Below are positions 50,105 to 59,676 of a stretch of 64,000 bases of DNA, one piece after another. A program made the translations under genes and the position numbers. Origin of the DNA: Maea johnstoni. Lineage: Eukaryota > Annelida > Polychaeta > Spionida > Magelonidae. The stretch lies in NCBI GenBank assembly GCA_963942565.1, contig OZ012699.1:26657371-26721370 (forward strand), given 5' to 3'. Under the pieces are notes generated by a model that ran no database searches, had not been told where the DNA came from, and was given only the letters and a program-made list of their open reading frames with translations. How positions within the stretch are numbered: the stretch's first letter is position 1; the number at the start of each line of letters is the position of its first letter.

Positions 50105-50435
50105 ATTTTTAAAGGTAAAGATAAAGGTATTCGGTTTATAGTCTTGTATCCACCGAAATGTTCACACAACCTTCCTTCCCTAGCAGGCCTGTACACAGGG
50201 ACACCATTTCAATCCCCCGAGGGATATTCCAGAGCAGATGGCTGCATATAGCACACAAAGTCCAAGTACTGGCTTACTAATGCTAGGTACCCATTTTTAG
50301 CTGGGTGGACTGGGGCAATATGGAATTAACTGTCTTGCCCAAGGACAGACCAAAGTGCCCCGGCCGGGAGTTGAACCAGCAACCTACTGATTACTAGTCC
50401 GACACCAAACCAACCAACCTACTTTGTCCCCATAT
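50105..50435 (-). mobile_element. tRNA-derived SINE of family S2
   Basis: On the minus strand the head has GTCGGACTAGTAATCAGTAG followed by a clear B box, GGTTCAACTCC. CCTTGGGCAAGACAG follows, a sequence common in metazoan SINE bodies. The tail ends in AAAGGTATTCGG-type sequence. The copy inside the hAT element at 37455-37705 shares the tail half. Confidence 0.75.
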
Positions 50436-50497
50436 TATTAACAGTAGCAGGGCCCTAAATTATTTGTTTGGAATCTAGACAAACTTTTCAAAGCATA

Positions 50498-50714
50498 CTG
50501 TAAAACCCATTATTAACGCGCTCCTTTTAATTTCACGCATTTCGCGCTAGGTGATGATAACGCATATATTACTGGCGCTGATATACGTTCGGAATAGCAT
50601 AACAATGCCCCATCTGGCGGTGATACAGTTGATGCATGTAATTAAATGGCCGCGATCAGATTCAGACGCCAGTTGCGTGAATAAAAAGGGGCGTGGTTAT
50701 AAAGGGTTTTACAG
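50498..50714. mobile_element. 217-bp Tc1/mariner-type MITE with TA target duplication
   Basis: TA lies at 50496-50497 and 50715-50716. The terminal inverted repeats are CTGTAAAACCC, extended by (A)TTAT(A/T)A. The interior is rich in CG dinucleotides (GCGC, ACGC) compared with its surroundings. No coding frame is present. Confidence 0.85.
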
Positions 50715-50955
50715 TATATATAATTTTGCTAACATCACATTGAATGAATCTTCTCAGGCTATTTCTTCATATATCAAGTCTATATGCACATACAGCATTA
50801 TTTATTTTCTGATTATCCCTCTAACAGGGATAGACATTTTCTAGTATTATACGTCACGTGAAGATTCTTGATTGTGGTTGGTCAAGGGCCATGGATTAAT
50901 CGTCATGTTTTCCTCACTCCTTAGCGACAGGCTGTTGTCCTTAACAGCTTTTTTG

Positions 50956-51196
50956 CTAATCAATTGGCCCATAGTAACAGCTATGGGCTAATTGATTAGT
51001 TACCTCTAGTCCGAAGAATACCAAGGAACACCCACAGAGTTTGCTGGGTGACCTACCGGTAAGACTAGTTCAACAAGGCAGACGACGAGTATTTATCCAA
51101 AATCTCTGGTGTTTGTAATTGTTCCCCCTTTTATGTTTTGTATTTTGTTTGGTATAATAAAACAAATATGACACCCCACAGGGATGTCATATTTGT
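50956..51196. mobile_element. Two nested foldbacks, possible MITE ends
   Basis: CTAATCAATTGGCCCATAG is inverted as CTATGGGCTAATTGATTAG at 50956-50999. ACAAATATGACA is inverted at 51162-51196. The word TTTGTTTGGTATAATAAAACA at 51145 is nearly the same as one just before the foldback at 61333, so the two may be related families. The outer boundaries are unclear. Confidence 0.5.
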
Positions 51197-51394
51197 ATGA
51201 TATTGGTGGACATTAATGAACTTCTGGAACAGACAAATAAGAAAATAAATGATTGAAACCAGTGCAAAGCGGAACATATTTGACAAACATATCACAATAA
51301 AAATGCAGAATTTCTTTTTTCAAGTTTCCTAGCCCAGGAACTCAAACGTTGACATTTTAGAGAATGGCATAAAAACGTAAGCTCCAAACAAAAT

Positions 51395-51822
51395 GTGCAT
51401 GGTATAATGTACATTATATCATGTTGCCATAGTAATACCAAGACATTGTTTTCCCACACAGTGCATACCAAAGTGTATTCAGTTTTCTACCATCTTTCGT
51501 TGCCCTTGTGTGGTGTCATGGAAAGCATATGTAAACAACTTTTAATAAGGCCTTTTTTTATAAATCAAATGTACCTTTTCCATAAATTGAACATAGAAAA
51601 TAAGGCATATTGCCTTAGTAATGTATGAACATTGTTCTTTTTGCAACACAGTGCAACCAGGGTAGGAATAAAGTGTTTTAGTGTCATTTGTTCACCACGC
51701 ACGTTGTCATGGCAACCATTAGTAGACAACCTTTTAAAGAGCCCTGGTTATCACAAGTTAAAAGCACTTTTTCCAAAAATCTAAAAGCAAAATATATTTT
51801 ATCATGATATAATAGCCATTAA
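51395..51822. repeat. Two to three diverged direct repeats of about 200 bp
   Basis: ATATCATG with CCATAGTAATACCAAGAC, ACACAGTGCA and GTCATGG with CAACNTTTTAA recur in order at about 51415-51545 and 51600-51750, and the start recurs near 51800. This is an old tandem duplication. No gene is seen. Confidence 0.5.
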
Positions 51823-51965
51823 GACCTTGTCAAGCTGCTGTGTTGGCAACCAAAGGCCTCGGGAGGTCTGATGCATCTCACAGCCTCTGGCCTGCGGCCT
51901 TCGGCTGTGAGATGCATCAGACCCCCTCGGCCTTGGGTTTTCCAACACAGCAGCCTGGCTCGATC
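51823..51965. mobile_element. 143-bp foldback MITE, TTAA-type flanks
   Basis: Arms of about 60 bp: GCTGCTGTGTTGG, AGGTCTGATGCATCTCACAG and their complements, with the loop near 51893-51903. Flanks are TTAA (51819-51822) and TTTA (51966-51969). The outermost right bases (GATC then TTTATCCCTATA) resemble those of the element at 44926-45065. Confidence 0.75.
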
Positions 51966-52197
51966 TTTATCCCTATACCAAATTATCAGCCCTGCCCTGT
52001 TACAGTCACTCTATATTCACAGTCCAGAGTTCATAATGAAAGTCTCCATCAAGATGATTGGATAAGTTGGGGATTCTGAACTGTCACTGATGTCTATTGT
52101 GTCTATTGTATCCTTGCTTGTCTGTTCTTGGCACTGAGCAAAGACGCGTCTCAAAGTTTCCTCGCTGGTGGAGTTATTTAGCCATCAGCGTGTTCCA

Positions 52198-52530
52198 GGA
52201 ACTCTCAGTTGCGTAGGAGACTTCCATAAGTCTTGAGAACTCTTAGTTGCATAGGAGACCTACAGTAGGTCTCAGGAACTCTCAGAAAAGCGTTGGAGAC
52301 GTCCAGGGTGTCTCGGGAACTCTCAATAGCGTAGGAGACCTCCAAAATGTCTCGGGAACTGTCAAATGCGAAGGTGACCTCCAGAAAGTCTTGGGAACTC
52401 TCAGAATGTGTTGGTGACGTCCAAAATGTTTCGGGCGCTCATAAAAGATGGTGTAGACGTTCACCATATCCTAGGAACTCTCAAAATGCGTTAGAAAGTT
52501 TCTTGTGTTCTCAATTACGCAGGAGAGTTA
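52198..52530. repeat. 39-bp minisatellite, about 8 copies
   Basis: GTCTCGGGAACTCTCA followed by GCGTAGGAGACCTCCAAAAT recurs every 39 bp (52310, 52349, 52388) with diverged outer units. Since 39 is divisible by three, both strands stay open over several units. The composition gives no sign of a real protein. Confidence 0.88.
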
Positions 52531-53454
52531 GCCAAGTCTCAATCCCAAGGCCACATTGCGAACCAGTTTGTTGTATATTGGCAAATATAATGCCTCAATC
52601 TCGATGATAATAAAGGAGCACTCTATATTGCCGTATAATCACCTTTTTGCCCCAAAGCGTAGGGGCAGAGCTTTTCTCCACTAAAGTTCCTCCGATGTAG
52701 AATTCAGCGCCATGCTTGTTGCATTGAAGAGGTCGGATGTCGACCCCTTAGCACAAGGGAAAGTTTTTTTTCCAGGACTGTCACTGAGTATATTTTCTCA
52801 CCAGAGAAGTATTTATTCATCAGTGTCATGTGTTATGTATGCGAATGACAAACAGCAGAGATGAAATTGATTATCATTTTAAATCATCTAATACAAAGTT
52901 TAATCATTGCGCAAGACCCATTAAGTTATTTACTAGGCACTAGACCCTATGAAGTTGAAATGGGAGTTGAGGAGATGCTTATTAGTATTTCACATCAAAT
53001 TTACTAACTGCATGCTGTAGTTAAGGTTATTAATGTAGAAGTCAGTTTATTTCTCCGGGCCAGACTCTTTATTAGATGAACATCAGCATGCTGGTTCTTC
53101 ATCAATCAGAAAAAGATGGCTAAAAGCTAGTTGGTTCTCCAACAATCAAAAAAAGATGGCTTAAAAGCTTGCTGCTTCTTCAACAATCAAAAAAGATGTC
53201 TCAAGTGCAAGTCCTAACAAAATTGATTGAACTACGCCTACCTAGAACTGGAACTCTTCATCAAAAATATATGCATTCAATTGAACCAATGAATAAAATT
53301 GGACTAACAAAGAAACATTCATACTTGAAAGGGCTACGTGAGAGAAGGACAAACATTGGTGTGTATAGTGACATAAAGTGTTTTGAGGATACTGAGACAC
53401 AGATCATTATCATATAACCTTTTTCTAATAATAACTATAATAACCATAATAAAG
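52531..53454. other. Gene-free stretch with a small tandem repeat
   Basis: At 53100-53205 GCTGGTTCTTC, CAACAATCAAAAAAGATGGCT is repeated about three times. The rest has no recognisable content. The frame at 53169-53417 starts in this repeat and resembles nothing I know. Confidence 0.45.
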
Positions 53455-53512
53455 ATGATGATGATCTAATGATAATATTAATAATAATAATAATAATAAT
53501 GATAATAATAAA
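53455..53512. repeat. ATA/ATG trinucleotide microsatellite
   Basis: GATGATGATGATC is followed by AATAATAATAATAATAAT with a few interruptions. Confidence 0.9.
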
Positions 53513-54431
53513 CAATAGGGCTTGATCAAGTTGTTAGAGAATCAAACTTTTGCTGTTCAAGCTTCGATATCTCTTTTAAGGAAGGTTATAAAATCATGCT
53601 ATATATGGTTGTGTAGGCTTAAAAAAAATAGAAATGGACCAAGATTAATTTTCATTAGAAAAAGTACTTGGGCAAAATAGTGAGAAAAAAAATGTTTGAT
53701 ACAGAATCATCCAGAATAAGCATCTCTTTTGTACCCCTTCAATAAAATATCACTTTCATCCAGCCACCTTTTCATAATCATGTGGTTGATAAATTTATTA
53801 TGTAGTTATTTCACAACAAAGTAAAATATTTAATCAATTAAAGCAAACATTATTTCATAAAAAAACATAGGTATTTTAGTTTCATTAAGTACCGATATCC
53901 GTCATTCAGAGAGAAAACAATTAAACGTTGAAATCTTTTTTAACATTGTTATTGTAGCCATAGATACAGAAACCTTAAGCTCTCTAAAATTTGAAATAGT
54001 TAGTATCATGAAAAGATATTCTTGATTGATTTGTTTTAAATTGAGTGTGCCCAATAATAGTGATAATAAAAAAATAAAAAAAAACAATGCAGGGAATGCA
54101 ACAATTAGAGAATGAACAAATCAAGTAAAGGAGAAATGAGGAAGAGTGAGGATTGTAGAAAAGTTACAGGAGAGAGAATGCAGAAAAAATAGAAGGTGAA
54201 AAATAGATGATACATGAGAGTATTAGAAAGAATAAAAATGATTAAGTACTTGTAAATGAAGAGAGAAAATTCATACATCAGACATTCAAATCATTTTAAA
54301 ATGCTAAGTATAAAAAGTAAAAACAATACAGCATCCAAGAAAAAGAGAATGCAAATAAAAGGAGAACAACAAACATGTAAAATTAGAGAAGATTGCAGAA
54401 AAGAGAGAAAGAGTGATAGTGATATCAAGGG
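53513..54431. other. Gene-free AT-rich stretch
   Basis: No gene is seen. About 54100-54430 is strongly purine-rich on the plus strand (GAGAGAAAA words), but without a defined period. Confidence 0.4.
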
Positions 54432-54843
54432 CAGGGCTCAACCTAACAGATAGCCAAGCTGAACAAGCCCACACCTTGCCCTCTTGATTACCTAACATTA
54501 GCTTGACCTTCTATCAGTACATTTGAAAATGAGAGGTACATTTATTGGATTTGTAACAGGATCTTTTGAACAAAAATATAAATGATAACAAACTTGAAAA
54601 GTCATAAAGTGTAAAGGCGGAAATTAAATGGGTGAGAAACATAGACAGATATAACATCAAACCTACAGTTTAAAGAAATAAGAAAGTTTTTAGTTTCTTT
54701 GTCTAGGTTAAACAAGCTAATTGCTATCAATTTTTCTGCCCTAGCAACATACTAAGTAAATGCCTGGCGGTACTATCTGTTCTATGGTCCTACTTAATTG
54801 CCCCACCTGACTTCCTGGGTTGGCCAGGTATTGTTGAGCCCTG
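54432..54843. mobile_element. Possible 412-bp hAT-like MITE
   Basis: CAGGGCTCAAC at the left end is inverted at the right end, followed inward by AATACCTGGCCA-like and CTAACAGATAGCCA sequence. CAGGGCTC-type ends occur in hAT elements, but no 8-bp target duplication is apparent, so the call is tentative. Confidence 0.4.
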
Positions 54844-56310
54844 AAGAGAAAAGGCTATTTAACTGGTAACTATCTTTGTGATACACATTCATATTATCTT
54901 GCAATCCAAATAAAAAACTATGGGTTTTAAACTATAATTATGCCCGTGAAAATCAACAACCATGCTAGAAGGTTTATATCCCGCCATTTTCTATAAGATA
55001 TTGTACCATAATGGCCTATCATTCATGAATTTTCCTAGTGTTAAACATTTTTATAGAAGGATATGGAAGGATCTAAATGTGTTCAGAAGTCCCCCACTAC
55101 CTTAAGATATAGACCATCAGCCTTAAAATTACCTAATACATAAACCTATACAGCAATTATGAAATGTGCACTAAATGATTGGGAATGAGAGTCAAGTCAT
55201 TGAAAAAAACACAGCCACAGACCAATCAAGAGCGCATAACAAAATAAGACACGAATTTTTCGGTTATGGTATATCTGACGTACTATAAATGGTAGTTACA
55301 ATTGAATAGGTTGCTCTTAAGTAGTTATCCCCATGGAATGCGTAAATGGACTCAGATTGGCGATTTAAATGACGCAATATGGAGAAGTATATTCCCATGG
55401 CTGCAGGTTTTCAGTTCCAGGGATATGATCACCCTAGTTATGTGGCATGTACTCGGTATCATCCAGTGTACCATATACTGTACCATACCATATAATAATA
55501 TCTACACCACTGGTACAAAGGAGGCCATTTAGAGCTGGGATCATAGAACTGAGCGCACTCCTGTCATAATTTTCACAAGGATAAAGTTGGACAGGTACAG
55601 GGTCTAATAATTCTTAGGTAAAATGAGTTGCATTGTTTTAGATTAAAATCATGCAGGAACTTCAATAAAGAATTTCTTTGGGATAGCCAACAAATGTGAT
55701 TTTAACACAAATGCTAACATTGTAATCAAATCAAAGAAATCCTTAGCTAACTTTTTGAGTCTGACTGTCCACATATAGTATCTAAGATGTGTTGTATAAA
55801 ACCAGGGACCTGAATATACCTTAGATACCCATGTTAAAGCTTATTTTGCCTTTCGTATTTTTTTATTCACTTGCTTCCTTGTTTAACATTTTCTTATTCC
55901 GTATCATAGTTTTAGCCAGCAAGGCGTCTGGGAGTATTTTGGACATCCAAGCTCTAATAAATCACCCTTCAAGACACCCCCAAAGATTTGTGAGGAATAT
56001 CTAAAATTGTCAATTTCAAGTATATAATTGAATAATTATCACCTCAATAGAATTCCGATGGCATGGTGTGTGGAGATTATGCTTTATTTCATTAAGTAGA
56101 TACATGTCTGTGGTTGTTATTAAGAAGTATATTCATTTTTGCCTTGAAAAACTTGACGCTCCAAAATTATGCAATTGCCAATTTTGGACACCCATCTTAT
56201 AAATTCTGGCTGAGTCCCTGTTCCGTATCAAGAACATTTGGAAGGTACTTTATCGGCATTAAATTCAATTGCGGGTTGTGAAGCCTAGATATGCCAGAGT
56301 GCTAACTTCA
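54844..56310. other. Gene-free stretch
   Basis: I find no element or gene. The frame at 55302-55532 is unremarkable. AATAAAGAATTTC near 55664 is probably coincidental. Confidence 0.4.
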
Positions 56311-56439
56311 ATAACTATTGACGTAACCCCGGCCCATTGCAGACTACAACTTCACGTGCCTCGCTACAGCCGGTAAATAAAGCACAAAACATCCGGCGCA
56401 GACCTCCAGCCCCACTAGATCGCGCGACAAGAGGCCAAC

Positions 56440-56505
56440 CAAACTCTCGGTAAATAGTGATAAATTTAGCGCTATTTACCGAACCTCTCGGTAAATAGCC
56501 ACTAC
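56440..56505. repeat. TATTTACCG palindrome cluster, distal site
   Basis: CTCGGTAAATAGTGATAAAT, then GCGCTATTTACCGAAC, then CTCGGTAAATAG. The arrangement parallels 15003-15062, including the spacer GTG(ATAA)ATTTA/AATTTATCAC in inverse orientation. Confidence 0.75.
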
Positions 56506-56594
56506 GTTTCCGATAGGGGATATCACGATCACGAGTTTCCATGACGCCATTGCTGATGCTTCCTCGTGCTAACTACCGATCTCGACATTGTTTT

Positions 56595-56815
56595 AGGGCT
56601 GTTCCATTTAAAAATGTTGGGGAAGGGGGGAGGAATAGAAGATTTTAAGGCGAGGGGGGGGGAGAGGTGGAAGGTTGTCGAATTCTGAATAATTTGCCCC
56701 CCCCCCTTTTCTGAATTATGGCTAGAGGAGGGGGGGGGGGGTGTTAAATTTTAAATTAACTTCCGTTCCTCCCCCACCCCTCCACCCTTACTGGGCCGCT
56801 CCCGTATGGATACCG
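56595..56815. repeat. G/C-homopolymer foldback
   Basis: G-rich runs (AGGGGGGGGG) and C-rich runs (CCCCCCCCCC, CCTCCCCCACCCC) face each other around AATTCTGAATAATTTG / TTCTGAATTATGG. GGGCTGTTCCATTT at the left is partly mirrored by ACTGGGCCGCTCCCG at the right. This may be a MITE; no target duplication was found. Confidence 0.5.
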
Positions 56816-57109
56816 TTAAACTGCACAGAGCGCAGGACAGTGTGGATGCAACTACTCTGACGACTAAGTGAACATAGGTATGGAGGAATTCAACAGCACT
56901 TTGTTTAATGATGCAAGCAGCAACAGGACTGCCGGACCGTTCAAATATTACGTAAGTAAGAACCGACTCTTTGTAGAATTCAGATTTCGATCATCGTAGT
57001 TTTTTTTCTGTCGCATTGCGGCCCAAGTCGTGACTGGTCACCTGCAAGTGGTGGAGAAAACTCCAGTACCTTTGACAACAACCGCCTGACCCAATTCACT
57101 GGCAACTTT

Positions 57110-57925
57110 GGAATTTCAACCCGGACAGCAGTGAGATACTGTGAGCAGTCACTGACCACTCCTTAGACCACTCGGCCACCAGGGCAGGCCTTCAGTGGTG
57201 AGAGACTGTGAGCAGTCACGGGCAATGCCTTAGACCACTCGGGCATCAGGGCAGGACCTCAGTAGTAATAGACAGGTAGCAGTCACTGGCAACGCCTTAG
57301 ACCACTCGGCCATTAGGGCAGGGTCTCCGTGTTGAGAGACTGTGAGCAGTCACGGGCAATGCCTTAGACCACTCGGGCATCAGGGCAGGACCTCAGTAGT
57401 AATAGACAGGTAGCAGTCAGTGGCAACGCCTTAGACCACTCGGCCATCAGGGCAGGCCCTCAGTAGTGAGAGACAGGTAGCAGTCACTGGCAACGATTTA
57501 GACCACTCGGCCATTAGGGCAGGGTCTCCGTGTTGAGAGACTTAGCAGTCAGTGGCAATGCCTTAGACCACTGGGCCATCAGGGCAGACCCTCAGTGGTG
57601 AATGACAATTGGCAGTCAATGACAACACCCTAGACCACTCGGCCATCAGGGCAGGCCCTCAGTGTTGAATGACAATGGGCAGTCAATGACAACACCTTAG
57701 ACCACTCGGCCATCAGGGCAGGCCCTCAGTGGTGAATGACAATGGGCAGTCAATGACAACACCTTAGACCACTCGGCCATCAGGGCAGGCCCTCAGTGGT
57801 GAATGACAATGGGCAGTCAATGACAACACCTTAGACCACTCGGCCATCAGGGCAGGCCCTCAGTGGTGAATGACAATGGGCACTCAATGACAACACCTTA
57901 GACCACTCGGCCATCAAGGCACGAC
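57110..57925 (-). repeat. 67-bp satellite built from a tRNA-like SINE head, about 12 units
   Basis: Read on the minus strand, every unit contains GATGGCCGAGTGGTCTAAGG, which fits the Pol III A box (TRGYNNARNNG) of tRNA-Leu/Ser. The period is 67 bp in the regular part (57600-57925), with older units diverged toward 57110. Beyond the last unit, at about 57095-57110, GGGTTGAAATTCC resembles a B box. The array looks like tandem amplification of the 5' part of a SINE. Confidence 0.85.
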
Positions 57926-58062
57926 CCTGCAAATCTTTGGTATAATTGGAGGTATGCAATTTATTGACTGTATACTTTTATACAGTATAGTAAGTGACGG
58001 AAGGACAAGGTCGACTAAAGAACTCATTACATATACGTCTATATTAAAACTCATTGCCATAT

Positions 58063-58265
58063 AGAGAGATCCGCCGTGGCCTAGTGGTCACGATGTCTGG
58101 CTCCCAAGGGTGAGTTCGAATCTCCGCTGGATGCCCATACGCGGGTTGGCCTATATAGATGTGCGGCGGTGTGGAGGGCTGTATGTGGCCCTTCTGCAAC
58201 TAAAAGACTATTCGTGAAGAGAAGGGAATTTCTTCTCGGTTCCGAGTCTGAGGAATAAAGCAGCA
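58063..58265 (+). mobile_element. SINE of family S1 with Pol III promoter boxes
   Basis: The A box is TGGCCTAGTGG at 58078 and the B box is GTTCGAATC about 35 nt later, in tRNA-like spacing. The body has GCTGGATGCCC, ATATAGATGTGCGGC and AAGGGAATTTCTTCTCGG. The same family occurs inverted at 49335-49625 and as a fragment at 31366-31490. Similarity to a tRNA covers only the promoter boxes, so it is not a tRNA gene. Confidence 0.82.
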
Positions 58266-58517
58266 ATTTGGATGTCTAAAGTGGGTGAAAATGGAAATTA
58301 TTGGAAGTCACGGTCATGACTTCCACGTGTTATTGCAAATTTGGAAGTCGAGATAAAGATTGTTGTATGGGGTCAACACGGGTTTAGTCGTGTATTTATT
58401 AATGATGTGGAAGGGGTCTAAGAGTGACCTCCTGCAGATCAGGGAGATGATAAGCATACACCGCGGTCACGGTAAGCTGAGCGTTGCAGGGTATTTTTCC
58501 TGAACAATAAAATAATA
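58266..58517. other. Short gene-free spacer
   Basis: Nothing is recognised between the SINE and the inverted Penelope fragment. Confidence 0.4.
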
Positions 58518-58856
58518 AAGAAAACAGGGGCAAACAGGTCCAATACCCGCATGGGTTTGAGGAAGTGTACCCGATTTGACTGACTAGTCAAATACATTAA
58601 GGCCCATAGGTGTATTGGAACGGAGTCTATGGATCCATAGTTGCTCCAGTTTTAAACGGATTGCCAGAGATTCGGGTGAATCTGGATCCTTTCGTCCAAA
58701 TTGTACCACATGAAAGAAACTCGTGACAGTTGTCATCGATCTCCCCTTGGGTGTGGATATCTTTGAGAAAATCATTAATTCTAGTGGCATGCTCATGAGT
58801 GAGGTCATGGTCTGTTTCCTTCAGTAACCACTGAGAGAACATCCCTTTTTTACATG
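58518..58856 (-). mobile_element. Inverted Penelope-like fragment, head-to-head with the main copy
   Basis: The minus strand carries a piece resembling the N-terminal part of a Penelope protein (LLKETDHDLTHEHATRINDF with GEIDDNCHEFL). It is followed directly by the element's 3' end (GRKDPDSPESLAIRLKLEQL to the stop and the TCAAACCCATGCGGGTATTG trailer seen at 61216). It abuts the plus-strand copy at 58857. Such inverted and partial joins are common for Penelope insertions. It is an internally deleted relic. Confidence 0.8.
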
Positions 58857-58979
58857 CTGCCAAAAATACATAAGCGCCTAGTGGACCCACCAGGGAGACC
58901 CAAAGTCTCAGGCAACAGTTGTCCTACAGAGAGAATCTCACAATCAGTGGATTTCTTTCTTCAACCTACAGTTAAAGAC
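58857..58979 (+). mobile_element. Penelope-like element, 5' part (LPKIHK motif)
   Basis: It encodes LPKIHKRLVDPPGRPKVSGN followed by TERISQSVDFFLQPTVKD, the conserved segment that precedes the RT fingers in Penelope-like elements. It is separated from the rest of the element by the TIR insertion at 58980-59676. Confidence 0.85.
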
Positions 58980-59676
58980 CAGGGCCCAGTAATACAAAGG
59001 TCACTTAACTTATACATCTTACGTGAGCTCTACGAGAAAAGATACACTTCACTTACTGGGTAAAACAAAACACACTTATTATACCCTAATGTACTTCAAC
59101 ATTTACGACCATCTTATCTTTAGGAACAAAAGAGGCTACTTCCAGGAGTAGCTCATTATCAGCATTCACTGCCTCACCTCCTGTGGTTAGCAGCACTTGT
59201 CCACAGATGGACAGCAAGCTTGAGCCACGGTATACAGGCATCTCTAGAAGCAAGCTAACTAAGGCCCTTACATTTAACTGACTACAAAATGTGTACAAGT
59301 ATGTTACACACTTGTGCAGTTTTACATTTATTAAGCAGATGAAAAAGTATGATTTAGACACTTGAAAATTATTTTAGAATCTATATTATTTTGAGTAAAA
59401 AGTTAAAATTATCTTCATTATTATCACGTAATCATCTAGAATACTTTTTATTCACTAATCTTAGTGAAGTTAACTTAAAAAGTCACTATTTTTTAGGTTT
59501 CTAGACAGTTTGAGTGAGTTAAGTGAGGGTTAGGGGAGCCCCCTACCACCCTTAGCTTTTTGCGAGAACCTTACGGGCAGCAGGCCCTAAGTGTGCTTTG
59601 TTTTACTGGCTATAAGTGCTAAGTGAGGCGTAAGATGATCGTTGGAGATAAGAGTGCTTTGTATTACTGGGCCCTG
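58980..59676. mobile_element. 697-bp TIR element inserted in the Penelope element
   Basis: The ends are perfect 20-bp inverted repeats, CAGGGCCCAGTAATACAAAG. Weaker inverse similarity continues for about 100 bp (CATCTTACG, AAAACAAARCACACTTA). No clear target duplication is seen. The ends resemble those of the 4322-5964 element. It contains a possible captured exon (59086-59281), and no transposase. Confidence 0.85.
59086..59281 (-). pseudogene. Possible captured terminal exon inside the TIR element
   Basis: On the minus strand ACATTTTGTAG, an acceptor-like signal, precedes an open frame of about 64 codons (LNVRALVSLLLEMPVYRGSS, then SICGQVLLTTGGEAVNADNE) ending in a stop at 59086. Base composition is richer in GC than the flanking AT-rich DNA. 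The parent gene was not recognised. As nothing confirms translation, this may be chance. Confidence 0.4.

Noticed and set aside
52282-52467. Protein with a 13-residue FWRSPT repeat
   Set aside because: A 39-bp minisatellite keeps any open frame open; there is no start context, splice signal or sequence outside the array to support it.
54432-54843. Secure hAT assignment for the CAGGGCTCAAC element
   Set aside because: The terminal inversion is short and the 8-bp flanks do not match, so it is listed only as tentative.
57110-57925. Cluster of tRNA genes
   Set aside because: Units are 67 bp with only the A-box half and no B box within each unit.
58063-58150. True tRNA gene
   Set aside because: Only A and B boxes match; no acceptor stem or anticodon arm can be formed, and the sequence continues into a SINE body found elsewhere.
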